A program made the position numbers and the translations under genes. DNA of 62,412 nt from Tannerella sp. (GTDB taxonomy: Bacteria; Bacteroidota; Bacteroidia; Bacteroidales; Tannerellaceae). Below the pieces are notes generated by a model. The model made no database searches, was not told the origin of the DNA, and was given only the letters and a program-made list of their open reading frames with translations. Numbering within the stretch: the stretch's first letter is position 1; each line of letters begins with the position of its first letter. Below are positions 47,448 to 55,716 of the stretch, piece after piece. Location of the stretch: NCBI GenBank assembly GCA_031285565.1, contig JAITVY010000074.1, positions 1 through 62,412 on the forward strand, in the 5' to 3' direction.

Positions 47448-48626
47448 TCACTTAATATCCAATTTCGATTTAACTGCTTTCGGAAGTGCATCTTTGTGAA
47501 CTACAATATTCATGGTTTTATATGCGATAAATGCTTCGGAAGCATACCACGTTCCATTATATTTATTATTTGTACCCCATGAATTCTTCACCATATAGAA
47601 TTTCTTTCCGTTTTGGTCTTTTGCGATTCCATAAATCAACATACCATGATCATCTGTGGTCTGATAATTGTCATAACCTTCCTGACGCAACGCTTGTGTA
47701 ATTTCCATTTCTTTGCATGGTTTTGATGCCAGTTTTTTAATTTCTGCATCTTTTTCCGCACGGCTCAACCCAACCCAACGGTCCTGGTCAGAACCGGATG
47801 TTTCCATATATTCTATATCGGGCACAGTAGCTAATCCGTCACGAGTAAATCCTTTCTCACTAACATCTGATCCCCATGCGATCGTATATCCGTTATTAAC
47901 AGCATTATCAAACACCTCCATAAACTCATCCAATGGCAGGTTATAACTTTGCGCCCAACGCCAGTTATCCTCAATTTCCAATGCAAATGAAGAATAAAAA
48001 GGCTCATGCGTATACGATGTCAATGAAACATAATCATCCATATTCAAACCTAATGATTCACCAAAACTCTTTGGAGTAAATTGTTTGCTCTTATATGTAA
48101 ACGTCTCCGGTATTTCACCCAGATACGCATCAATAATTCCCTGGTATGCTTTTTTCCATGTCGGCGACAACTTTCCGTTCGGATTCTCAATCAACGCTTT
48201 CAAATATGCAGCAGCCGGTTGTTCTATTTCACCATGTACATGAACCTCTTCACCATATTCAAGTCCTTTATATATTTCACCCGGAATAGCTCCATAATGT
48301 TTAAATGCATAGATTACATCTGCAAATGAACCTCCCTGAGCAAAATTCAGAAAGCCATGTAAACGTACATACTTATCAGCTTTATCACGATACGAATGAT
48401 TTACCACAAACATCTCCGACAAATCATATTCACCCTTGCCCAGACGCAGGAGTTCAGCCTCAATCATCGCGACTCCCGAAAATGACCAACAGGTGCCCGT
48501 ACGGCTTTGATTCTTTACGGGAGTAATTTTTAATTCCTTTACAGTAGTAAATTCATATTCATCCTGTGCAAAAGCGTTTACTGATAAACAGGCTAAAAAC
48601 AAACCGGCAGCTATTAACTTTTTCAT
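47448..48626 (-). CDS. C1-family cysteine peptidase (aminopeptidase C/bleomycin hydrolase-like)
   Basis: A 392-residue papain-fold peptidase with a signal peptide (LIAAGLFLACLSVNAFAQ), hence exported. The catalytic residues are Cys46 in QSRTGTCWSFSGVAMIEAEL, His in DDHGMLIYGIAKD and Asn in YMVKNSWGTN, the order and spacing of the PepC/bleomycin hydrolase group. Exported members of this group are common in Bacteroidales and may trim peptides in the periplasm. The promoter is probably the -7 box at 48655-48662 on the minus strand. Confidence 0.9.
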   Translation of the reverse strand: MKKLIAAGLFLACLSVNAFAQDEYEFTTVKELKITPVKNQSRTGTCWSFSGVAMIEAELLRLGKGEYDLSEMFVVNHSYRDKADKYVRLHGFLNFAQGGSFADVIYAFKHYGAIPGEIYKGLEYGEEVHVHGEIEQPAAAYLKALIENPNGKLSPTWKKAYQGIIDAYLGEIPETFTYKSKQFTPKSFGESLGLNMDDYVSLTSYTHEPFYSSFALEIEDNWRWAQSYNLPLDEFMEVFDNAVNNGYTIAWGSDVSEKGFTRDGLATVPDIEYMETSGSDQDRWVGLSRAEKDAEIKKLASKPCKEMEITQALRQEGYDNYQTTDDHGMLIYGIAKDQNGKKFYMVKNSWGTNNKYNGTWYASEAFIAYKTMNIVVHKDALPKAVKSKLDIK

Positions 48627-48654
48627 TCTTATTATTTTATTAAAATTTCAGACG

Positions 48655-48662
48655 CAAATATA
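48655..48662 (-). promoter_or_regulatory. -7 promoter box (TATATTTG) of the C1 peptidase gene
   Basis: Exact TAnnTTTG match on the minus strand, 28 bases upstream of the start codon. Confidence 0.55.
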
Positions 48663-48694
48663 CAATAACTCTCCTACACATTCATTTTTTTTCA

Positions 48695-48702
48695 TACTTT
48701 TG
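48695..48702 (+). promoter_or_regulatory. Candidate -7 box (TACTTTTG) towards proC
   Basis: TAnnTTTG match on the plus strand, 147 bases before proC. The long leader it implies holds two palindromic repeats and a hairpin. Confidence 0.4.
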
Positions 48703-48717
48703 TTCCGGATAAAAAAG

Positions 48718-48740
48718 AACCCCAGACCCCTAAAAAGGCT
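48718..48740 (-). repeat. Short palindromic repeat, copy upstream of proC (a)
   Basis: On the minus strand it reads AGCCTTTTTAGGGG then TCTGGGGTT, nearly the same as the copy at 10361-10383. Confidence 0.6.
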
Positions 48741-48749
48741 TGAGAATCG

Positions 48750-48771
48750 CCTCATGTCAAATAACATGAGG
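48750..48771 (+). repeat. Hairpin in the proC leader
   Basis: CCTCATGT and ACATGAGG form an 8-bp stem around CAAATA, midway between two copies of the palindromic repeat. The three together look like one composite repeat unit. Confidence 0.5.
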
Positions 48772-48804
48772 TATTTCCTTAGCATAATGGTTTGCATATA
48801 TTTT

Positions 48805-48825
48805 CCCCTTCAGGAGATAGGGGTC
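48805..48825 (+). repeat. Short palindromic repeat, copy upstream of proC (b)
   Basis: CCCC-TTCAGGAGATA-GGGG followed by TC lies 24 bases before the proC start, in the opposite orientation to the copy at 48718. Confidence 0.55.
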
Positions 48826-48849
48826 TTTTAACTACTAATTTTTTAAATT

Positions 48850-49641
48850 ATGAAACTAACAATTATCGGTGCGGGGAATATCGGAGGAGCTATTGCCCGG
48901 GGATTAGCTGGCGGAACAAGTATAAAAGCATCAGATATTACTTGTACAGATCCATCTCCCAAAAGATTAGAACACATTCAGTCGATTAATCCTTCAATCC
49001 GGACAACTTCTGATAACTGCGATGCCATAAAAAATGCTGATATTATATTAATAGCAGTAAAGCCATGGCTGGTTGAAAATGTTATCAATGAAATTAAAAC
49101 CAATCTGAATTTCGAGAAACAAATAATAGTATCCATTGCTGCCGGTATTACATTTCAGCAACTCGAAACCTTTTTGGAAAAAGACACTGAAACTAAACCT
49201 GTAATATTTCGGTTAATTCCGAATACAGCCATTGACGTAAAATGCAGTATGACGTTTATTTCGGCTCAAAACGCCACACAGGAACAAATCGATTTGATTC
49301 TAAAAACATTTAATGAATTGGGACTAACAATGTTATTAGAAGAACGCTTAATCGGCCCCGGTACGGCGTTAGGTTCATCCGGAATTGCTTTTGCTTTCCG
49401 GTACATTCGTGCGGCAATAGAAGGCGGTATCGAACTTGGCTTTCCTCCGGAACAAGCAACAGAGATAGTCCTTCAAACATTCAAAGGTGCTGTCGAACTG
49501 CTGCAAACCAAAGGTACACATCCGGAACAAGAAATTGACAAAGTCACCACACCCGGTGGTATAACAATCAAAGGGCTGAATGCAATGGAACATGCCGGAT
49601 TTACATCAGCAGTAATCAAAGGACTATTAGCCAGCAAGTAA
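48850..49641 (+). CDS. proC: Pyrroline-5-carboxylate reductase
   Basis: The 263-residue enzyme makes the last step of proline synthesis, reducing 1-pyrroline-5-carboxylate with NAD(P)H. It begins with the Rossmann motif IIGAGNIGGAIARGL (about 4-18), followed by AVKPWLV and the C-terminal dimerisation region with GPGTALGSSGIAFAFRYIRA, and ends with TTPGGITIKGLNAMEHAGF, the ProC signature. It is transcribed alone and followed by a hairpin terminator. Confidence 0.95.
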   Translation: MKLTIIGAGNIGGAIARGLAGGTSIKASDITCTDPSPKRLEHIQSINPSIRTTSDNCDAIKNADIILIAVKPWLVENVINEIKTNLNFEKQIIVSIAAGITFQQLETFLEKDTETKPVIFRLIPNTAIDVKCSMTFISAQNATQEQIDLILKTFNELGLTMLLEERLIGPGTALGSSGIAFAFRYIRAAIEGGIELGFPPEQATEIVLQTFKGAVELLQTKGTHPEQEIDKVTTPGGITIKGLNAMEHAGFTSAVIKGLLASK

Positions 49642-49702
49642 AATAATCATCACTTATTTTTTATTTTTCGTACCGGATATTTCAAAAAAAACAATTAATT
49701 TC

Positions 49703-49753
49703 GCCCTTAGAAAGTATAGACTTTACAATCTTCTAAAGGGTGAGATTTTTTGT
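49703..49753 (+). terminator. Terminator of proC
   Basis: CCCTTAGAA pairs with TTCTAAAGGG (one bulge), with an inner AAAGT/ACTTT stem, and is followed by a T6 stretch. Confidence 0.6.
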
Positions 49754-50010
49754 TTATAGACCATTAGTATCTCCTTCCGGATACATCAATTGCAATGCTT
49801 TCTGCATAGCACACCAGAGTACAACCCTATATAATATCTGCAGCAAAACATCTTCTCACTTTTACCTTCATCCTCTTTACAATCAAACAACAACATCAAT
49901 ATTCAATTTATGAAGCGAAGTAAGATTTTTGTAAAATCATCACATCCCATTATAATAAAAATCATACGAATTCCATATGACTTTAATAAAAAAAATCAAA
50001 ATATTCCCAT
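49754..50010. other. Gene-free stretch upstream of the phosphate transport genes
   Basis: Together with the proC terminator this makes a 369-base gap. Apart from AT-rich DNA and TTTTTGTAAAATCATCAC around 49926 I see no gene or clear promoter here. Confidence 0.5.
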
Positions 50011-50661
50011 ATGAAAATCAATACGATTCTAAGTATTTTTACTCCTAAAGATACTAAGTTCTTTCCTTTATTACAGGAAGCAGCAACCGTACTGGATAAT
50101 GCTGCTGAATTACTACAGGAACTGTTTACTTGCCAGGACAAAAGTAAAATCAAAGATTACTGTAAGTTAATCAAAGACGAAGAAGTTAAAGGAGACAAAG
50201 TTACAGGACGTGTATTTAAAGAACTAAACGACACATTTATCACACCATTCGACAGGGAAGATATCGATGCTTTAGCCAACGAGATGGATGATGCAATTGA
50301 TGCTATTAATCGTTCTGCTCACAAAATGCTGCTCTATTCTCCTGAAACACATCCTATCGCAACAGTGCAGTTAGCAGAAATCCTGAAAAAAGGAACAGAA
50401 GAAATCAAAAGTGCAATCATCGAATTATCCTCCTTAAAGAGAAAGGATCAGAAAGTACGCCAGCATGCAAAAGAAATTAAACGCCTGGAAGAAAAAGCCG
50501 ATATAGTCTACGAAGAAGGGATCATTACGCTTTTTAAAGAAGAAACCAGCACTATCGAATTAATCAAACAAAAAGAGATTATTCAGGAACTGGAAAAATC
50601 TGCAAATAAGATAAACAATGTAGGTAAAGTACTGAAAACAATCATTGTAAAATACGCATAA
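50011..50661 (+). CDS. DUF47-family PhoU-like protein (Pit accessory)
   Basis: The 216-residue, largely helical protein has DUF47/PhoU-like features: FFPLLQEAATVLDNAAELLQ near the N-terminus, FITPFDREDIDALANEMDDA (about 71-90; the acidic metal-binding motif) and the long C-terminal helix EIKRLEEKADIVYEEGIITL. Such proteins are encoded beside PiT transporters and are thought to gate or regulate phosphate entry. The PiT gene starts 16 bases downstream, so the pair forms an operon. Confidence 0.9.
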   Translation: MKINTILSIFTPKDTKFFPLLQEAATVLDNAAELLQELFTCQDKSKIKDYCKLIKDEEVKGDKVTGRVFKELNDTFITPFDREDIDALANEMDDAIDAINRSAHKMLLYSPETHPIATVQLAEILKKGTEEIKSAIIELSSLKRKDQKVRQHAKEIKRLEEKADIVYEEGIITLFKEETSTIELIKQKEIIQELEKSANKINNVGKVLKTIIVKYA

Positions 50662-50677
50662 AATAAAACGCATAAAC

Positions 50678-51679
50678 ATGACTTTACTTATCACGATTAT
50701 TGTATTAGCAATCATCTTTGATTTTATTAATGGTTTCCATGACGCAGCAAATTCTATTGCAACAATCGTATCCACACGTGTACTTACCCCGTTTCAGGCT
50801 GTACTATGGGCTGCATCTTTTAACTTTATAGCTTTCTTTATAGCCAAATATGTAATCGGTGAATTCGGAATTGCCGATACCGTTTCAAAAGTTGTACTAG
50901 AACAATATATTACATTACCCATTATCCTATCAGGTCTGATAGCAGCCATTGCCTGGAATCTGCTAACCTGGTGGTTAGGTATTCCTTCATCTTCTTCACA
51001 TACACTGATTGGAGGGTTTGCCGGAGCAGCGATATGTGCAGCAGGCTTCAGCTCTATTCATACAAGCGTAATACTAAAGATCGTATCTTTTATTGTATTG
51101 GCGCCTCTGATTGGTATGATAATGTCTTCTATCATAACAATCGGTGTTTTATGGGCATTCAGGAAAACCAAAGCAAAAAAAGCCGAGTCCATATTCAAAA
51201 AGCTGCAACTCGTATCGTCAGGTTTGTTTAGTCTGGGACATGGATTGAACGACTCTCAGAAAGTAATGGGTATTATTGCAACGGCCATGATAGCAGTCGG
51301 GCAAATTGACTCTGTGCAATCAATGCCTACTTGGGTTCCGTTAACCTGCTTTGGAGCGATCGGTCTCGGAACGATGATGGGAGGATGGCGTATCGTAAAA
51401 ACAATGGGTACTAAAATCACGAAAGTAACCCCATTAGAAGGTGTTTGTGCCGAAACAGCTGGAGCATTCACCCTATTTATAACGGAAATACTTAAAATAC
51501 CGGTAAGTACCACGCATACAATTACTGGTGCTATTATGGGAGTCGGTGCGGTGAAAAGATTATCTGCCGTGCGCTGGAATGTGACAATTAATCTACTTTG
51601 GGCATGGATACTTACCATTCCGGTTAGCGGAGTATTAGCAGCACTGATATACGTTGTTGTACGATTCTTAGGATTATAA
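50678..51679 (+). CDS. pit: PiT-family inorganic phosphate transporter
   Basis: A 333-residue inner-membrane protein with about ten TM helices. It carries the two inverted PiT signatures: FDFINGFHDAANSIATIVST (about 13-32) and LGHGLNDSQKVMGIIATAM (about 188-206), plus PSSSSHTLIGGFAGAAI and PVSTTHTITGAIMGVGAV. It imports phosphate (probably as metal-phosphate) with H+ or Na+. It is cotranscribed with the DUF47 protein. Its stop lies four bases from the convergent stop of the SDR gene. Confidence 0.95.
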   Translation: MTLLITIIVLAIIFDFINGFHDAANSIATIVSTRVLTPFQAVLWAASFNFIAFFIAKYVIGEFGIADTVSKVVLEQYITLPIILSGLIAAIAWNLLTWWLGIPSSSSHTLIGGFAGAAICAAGFSSIHTSVILKIVSFIVLAPLIGMIMSSIITIGVLWAFRKTKAKKAESIFKKLQLVSSGLFSLGHGLNDSQKVMGIIATAMIAVGQIDSVQSMPTWVPLTCFGAIGLGTMMGGWRIVKTMGTKITKVTPLEGVCAETAGAFTLFITEILKIPVSTTHTITGAIMGVGAVKRLSAVRWNVTINLLWAWILTIPVSGVLAALIYVVVRFLGL

Positions 51680-51683
51680 CAAC

Positions 51684-52634
51684 CTAAAACAACTCCATTC
51701 CTTCGCGGTAAGTCTTATATTTTAACTGAGGCAACAAATCTTTTTGCATACGACCGGTATCACCATAATATGATACCATACCGATTTTAATAAAATCGAC
51801 TGTCAACGGACTACGCGTACCAAATAAAGAGGAGAACAACTCGAAACAACGTGCAGCAGTCATAATCATCCAAACAGGCATACGCCATGGCTTTTTGCTT
51901 TTGCGGTAAACAGTTATATCATCCAGAAATTGCTGTAAAGTTTGTATACCTTCATCCCCTAAATGATAAACACCATGAATATCCGGATTCAGGATGGCTG
52001 CAATAGTTGCAGATACAAAATCGTCTTTTGAAATCAAATGGATGAAAGTAGGTTTACGCCAAATGCCCAACAACCAATGCCGCGCAAACCATTGTGCAGT
52101 ATCAATCATCAAAATGCCTTTACCATACACCATTCCCACCCGTAATGAAACGGCCTCAAAACCATATTCTTTTTCATATTGAAATAACAATTGCTCTTCC
52201 TCCAGACGGGTACGGGCATGCATTGATTCCGGTTTTCCATCAAGACGGCCTGTAGCAGGATTTTCTGGTGTACATTCGCCTTCTACATGTGGAAAACTAA
52301 TCAGAATAATTCGTTTTACTTTTTGCTGAACGGCAACATCCAGCAGATTACGAAAATATTGCGTGTTGGTAACCGGAAGAAATTTCTCCGGACGGGCTTT
52401 AAACAAAATACCGGCAAAGTGGACTACCACATCTACACCCAATAAAGCCTCCAAAAGCGTTTCCGGTTTTGCCAGATCAACGGTAAAGATATTTACATTA
52501 TCTCTTTGTTTCAGGCTTTCGTCTACCTCTTTACGATGAACCATTAAATGAAGGTTTACATCCAGGTCTTTCATGCCTTGAGCCAGCAAACCGCCTAAAT
52601 TGCCTGCAGCACCTGTAATCGCAACATTTTTCAT
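51684..52634 (-). CDS. NAD-dependent epimerase/dehydratase family protein (SDR)
   Basis: A 316-residue protein with the extended-SDR Rossmann motif TGAAGNLGGLLAQGM (about 7-21), VDVVVHFAGILF (about 68-79) and a substrate part with VSLRVGMVYGKGILMID. The classical YxxxK is not obvious, so catalysis is uncertain; the fold could serve binding or a nucleotide-sugar reaction. The small lipoprotein gene is seven bases upstream on the same strand, and the retropepsin-like gene further up may belong to the same unit. Confidence 0.8.
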   Translation of the reverse strand: MKNVAITGAAGNLGGLLAQGMKDLDVNLHLMVHRKEVDESLKQRDNVNIFTVDLAKPETLLEALLGVDVVVHFAGILFKARPEKFLPVTNTQYFRNLLDVAVQQKVKRIILISFPHVEGECTPENPATGRLDGKPESMHARTRLEEEQLLFQYEKEYGFEAVSLRVGMVYGKGILMIDTAQWFARHWLLGIWRKPTFIHLISKDDFVSATIAAILNPDIHGVYHLGDEGIQTLQQFLDDITVYRKSKKPWRMPVWMIMTAARCFELFSSLFGTRSPLTVDFIKIGMVSYYGDTGRMQKDLLPQLKYKTYREGMELF

Positions 52635-52641
52635 CTCTTTT

Positions 52642-53046
52642 TTAGTCTTGGATCATAACCGGAGAAAGTATTAAATAACGTTCGTCTACCGATATAATTC
52701 TCCATGTGCATTCTCTTTTTTCATTATTCCAAAATTCGTAGGTAGCATTTATAATAGAATCTTTTTCAGTCCAACTTCCTTTGTAGTCAGCAAATGCCAC
52801 AGGAGGTGTTCCACACCAAGTGGCTGGCAACCTATTTACAAATTTGCCCTTTGATTTAAATTCCATGCCATACTCATGATCCAATAAATCAACACGCTCA
52901 TATACATCATAAAAATCATCTGAGTCTACCGGCATCCATGCCCCGATTAATTTATTTGCTGTATCACTAAATATTTCATCATCTTTATCACACGATGTAA
53001 TCGTCAGAAGCAGAATTAAAAAGAACAACCGGCTTATTATCTTCAT
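52642..53046 (-). CDS. Small lipoprotein of unknown function
   Basis: The 134-residue protein has a lipoprotein signal (FFLILLLTITSC, Cys19) followed by DKDDE. The mature part (NKLIGAWMPVD, YGMEFKSKGKFVN, GSWTEKDSIINATYEFWNN, WRIISVDERYLILSP) has the alternating beta pattern of small lipocalin-like domains of Bacteroidales. No function can be assigned. It lies between the SDR gene (7-base gap) and the retropepsin-like gene (66 bases). Confidence 0.75.
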   Translation of the reverse strand: MKIISRLFFLILLLTITSCDKDDEIFSDTANKLIGAWMPVDSDDFYDVYERVDLLDHEYGMEFKSKGKFVNRLPATWCGTPPVAFADYKGSWTEKDSIINATYEFWNNEKRECTWRIISVDERYLILSPVMIQD

Positions 53047-53112
53047 AGGTGTAAAAAATTATAGTTTGTATACTTATTTGATGCAAAAAACATTCAAACA
53101 GTTGCATCAAAA

Positions 53113-54369
53113 CTATTTCACCTCAACAAACATCTGATCAAAATTGATCACGACCTTTTTAAACTGTGTTATAAAATCCATACCCAAAGCGCCGTCCCCA
53201 TTTTGATGGATTGTAGCCATCTTTTCTGTAGAAACCGGAACATGCTTTAACTTAAGCTTTTTCTTTCCGATTTTTAATGGTAACTGCGGCAAACGATATA
53301 CATTCATCGATTCCTTAGTTCCTTTTGATTCTATTAATTTTTCATGCTTCATATAATAGGGATAATACAAACCGGAAGACAAATCACTCGTATTCATCTG
53401 AAATATTAACCTTTCTTTTCCGGAATATGCTTTCAAGTAAAGTCTATTATGGTCAATCATCAAATTCCGGCCACTTTTCGGACGTTTTGTCCGATTAATA
53501 GGAAATACTACTTTTCCTTCTTTTGGGAAAAATTGTATTTCACCTACAAGTCGAAAAAAGTCAAGCCCCAATATAGCATCTACCTGAAAAGCTTCATTAC
53601 CTTCTATAGCGGATGTGCCTACCATGACCAGTACATCTTTAATCTTCATATCACCGATCTGCATACTGTCAATAGCCCCGATCTTTCCGACTTCTTTTCC
53701 TATTCCTTTTATTTCATCAGATTCATAGGAGATATGTATATTCATTTCTTTTGCCATCCGATCCGAAAGATACGTAAAATCGATACCTGTATCAAACATA
53801 AAATGATACTCTTTTCCATGTACCGTAACCGGGATATACATTAAATTTCCCAGGCCAGAGTTTTTAATCTCTAATGGTATTTCAACATCCCGGTCAGGAC
53901 GGATAATACCCGGCTTCGGGATATAAGCAATTTCATCGTAATGTCTTTGAATAAAAAGATGCGTCGGAAAACTATCTTTAGAGACATTAAATGCAGCCAA
54001 TTGATTCAAAAAATGTGCGCAGTTATCAGATGCATCCTGATAAAGCCCTTGTTCGGCATATAAACGGCTTTTTAATGCAATAAGATCAGAAACACTATTA
54101 AATCCGAGTTCATTCTGATGATAACTCAGTAACGTATCCAGAGAATTTATAGCCGCCTCCGGCTGATTAAAATGCGCATGTAGCATTGCTTCTGTCAGTT
54201 GTTTAAGCATATCCGATTGCATCTCTGCCTTTTTCCTGAAATATACTTCTTCCAGTTCAAACCAGTCAGCATCTTCCAGTAAACCACTCATATACTCATC
54301 AACACCTTGTGCTTTCACGCCGGTTATTGCACAAACGAAAAATAGTAAAACTATAAATTTCAGTCTCAT
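53113..54369 (-). CDS. Exported retropepsin-like aspartyl protease family protein
   Basis: A 418-residue protein with a signal peptide (FIVLLFFVCAITGVKAQ). The N-terminal half (about 20-150) is helical and TPR-like (YMSGLLEDADWFELEEVYFR, AAINSLDTLLSYHQNELGF). The C-terminal half holds one aspartyl protease motif, HFMFDTGIDFTYLSDRMAKE (about 190-210), a second beta half with ILGLDFFRLVGEIQFFPKEG and a near-terminal DGALGMDFITQFKKVVINFD. It resembles Bacteroidales retropepsin-like proteins, for which activity and substrates are mostly unknown. It is first in a possible three-gene minus-strand unit. Confidence 0.8.
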   Translation of the reverse strand: MRLKFIVLLFFVCAITGVKAQGVDEYMSGLLEDADWFELEEVYFRKKAEMQSDMLKQLTEAMLHAHFNQPEAAINSLDTLLSYHQNELGFNSVSDLIALKSRLYAEQGLYQDASDNCAHFLNQLAAFNVSKDSFPTHLFIQRHYDEIAYIPKPGIIRPDRDVEIPLEIKNSGLGNLMYIPVTVHGKEYHFMFDTGIDFTYLSDRMAKEMNIHISYESDEIKGIGKEVGKIGAIDSMQIGDMKIKDVLVMVGTSAIEGNEAFQVDAILGLDFFRLVGEIQFFPKEGKVVFPINRTKRPKSGRNLMIDHNRLYLKAYSGKERLIFQMNTSDLSSGLYYPYYMKHEKLIESKGTKESMNVYRLPQLPLKIGKKKLKLKHVPVSTEKMATIHQNGDGALGMDFITQFKKVVINFDQMFVEVK

Positions 54370-54554
54370 AAACTTTATGGTATTCTTTTTATTGAAGTAA
54401 TATATAACAAAAACATTCTCTCAACATACAAAATAAAAGAAATTCCCCGAATAATCAAAAACGAAGTTACGTCCAACTAAAAAATCGGAAGGTAAGATGA
54501 GCTTCGCCTGATATAGTTGAAATAAATATATTCCTGTCGCCGGAAAACTAATTA

Positions 54555-54577
54555 TTGTAAAATTCCCAACAGTTACT
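54555..54577 (+). repeat. 23-bp dispersed motif, copy 2
   Basis: Begins TTGTAAAATTCC and ends AACAGTTACT. It differs from 15133-15155 at one base and lies about 36 bases before menF, so it may be a regulatory site here. Confidence 0.5.
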
Positions 54578-54612
54578 TACATTTGTATTTTCTTTGAAAA
54601 AGACAGAGGTAA

Positions 54613-55701
54613 ATGATAGATCATTTGATAAAAGAAAATCGATGTTTTGCTTTCTACAGGCTTCCGCAAGAGAATCATATCCATTTTTTAATACAAAACA
54701 ATCATTCGCCTGATATTCTTAGGCATGTCGAAGAATTAAATAACCAAAATGCCTTTGTTATTGCACCGTTTCACACATCCAAAGAGCATCCGATAGTCCT
54801 GATCCGTCCGGAAAAAGAAGAAATAATGGCCATTCCGGAAATATCAATTAAAGAAGAATATAAATCTATTGATGCATCTTTTCCGGATGATAATTACAAG
54901 CTACGGTTTTCCACATTCGCAAATGCAGTAAAAGGTAATCAATTTGAAAAACTGGTACTATCGCGTAAGCAGGAAATGCTAAGAGAACCTTATTTTTCTC
55001 CCGAACATGCATTTTTTCTGGCATGTAAAAAATATATCTATTCGTATGTATATATCTGTCATACGCCTCAAACCGGAACTTGGATAGGATGTACACCGGA
55101 AATCCTCTTGTCTAACAGTAGCAAAAACTGGCAAACAGTTGCTCTTGCCGGGACACAACCGCTTCCTTCGGAAAATGAACAGAGCGCCATATGGGACGAA
55201 AAAAATAAATTAGAACAACGCATGGTTGCAGACTATATCCGAAAGCAATTAGCGCTGTATAATATAGAACCCATTGAAAAAGGTCCGTACACCGTACGTG
55301 CAGGGAAACTGGTGCACCTGAAAAGTGATTTTTATTTTTCATTACCCGACAATCATCGGCTGGGAAACTTGCTAAACGACCTGCATCCTACTCCTGCGAT
55401 CTGCGGTTTACCCAAAACAGAAGCCAAACAATTTATCCTGGAAAATGAAGGATATAACCGTTCTTATTACAGCGGTTTTATAGGCCGGTTACAGCCAACC
55501 GGAAATACCAATTTATATGTAAATTTGCGCTGCATGCAAGTTGAAGATCAAAAACTGACATTATATGCCGGAGGAGGTATCCTACCATCATCGGCGTTGA
55601 ATGATGAATGGATAGAAACAGAAAACAAATTACAAACGATGCTTGTTTTGTCAAAAGCCAACATTTTAAGTAGCGAGGGCAGAAGCCAAACTAATGATTA
55701 A
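54613..55701 (+). CDS. menF: Isochorismate synthase
   Basis: A 362-residue chorismate-binding enzyme that converts chorismate to isochorismate, the first step of menaquinone synthesis. Visible motifs are FEKLVLSRKQEML, TGTWIGCTPEILL, VALAGTQPLPS, WDEKNKLEQRMVADYI (catalytic Glu) and LHPTPAICGLPK followed by YSGFIGRLQPTGNTNLYVNL. It lacks an N-terminal extension. It is the first gene of the menaquinone operon, with menD starting 15 bases after it. Confidence 0.93.
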   Translation: MIDHLIKENRCFAFYRLPQENHIHFLIQNNHSPDILRHVEELNNQNAFVIAPFHTSKEHPIVLIRPEKEEIMAIPEISIKEEYKSIDASFPDDNYKLRFSTFANAVKGNQFEKLVLSRKQEMLREPYFSPEHAFFLACKKYIYSYVYICHTPQTGTWIGCTPEILLSNSSKNWQTVALAGTQPLPSENEQSAIWDEKNKLEQRMVADYIRKQLALYNIEPIEKGPYTVRAGKLVHLKSDFYFSLPDNHRLGNLLNDLHPTPAICGLPKTEAKQFILENEGYNRSYYSGFIGRLQPTGNTNLYVNLRCMQVEDQKLTLYAGGGILPSSALNDEWIETENKLQTMLVLSKANILSSEGRSQTND

Positions 55702-55716
55702 TGGTGAATGAATTGA

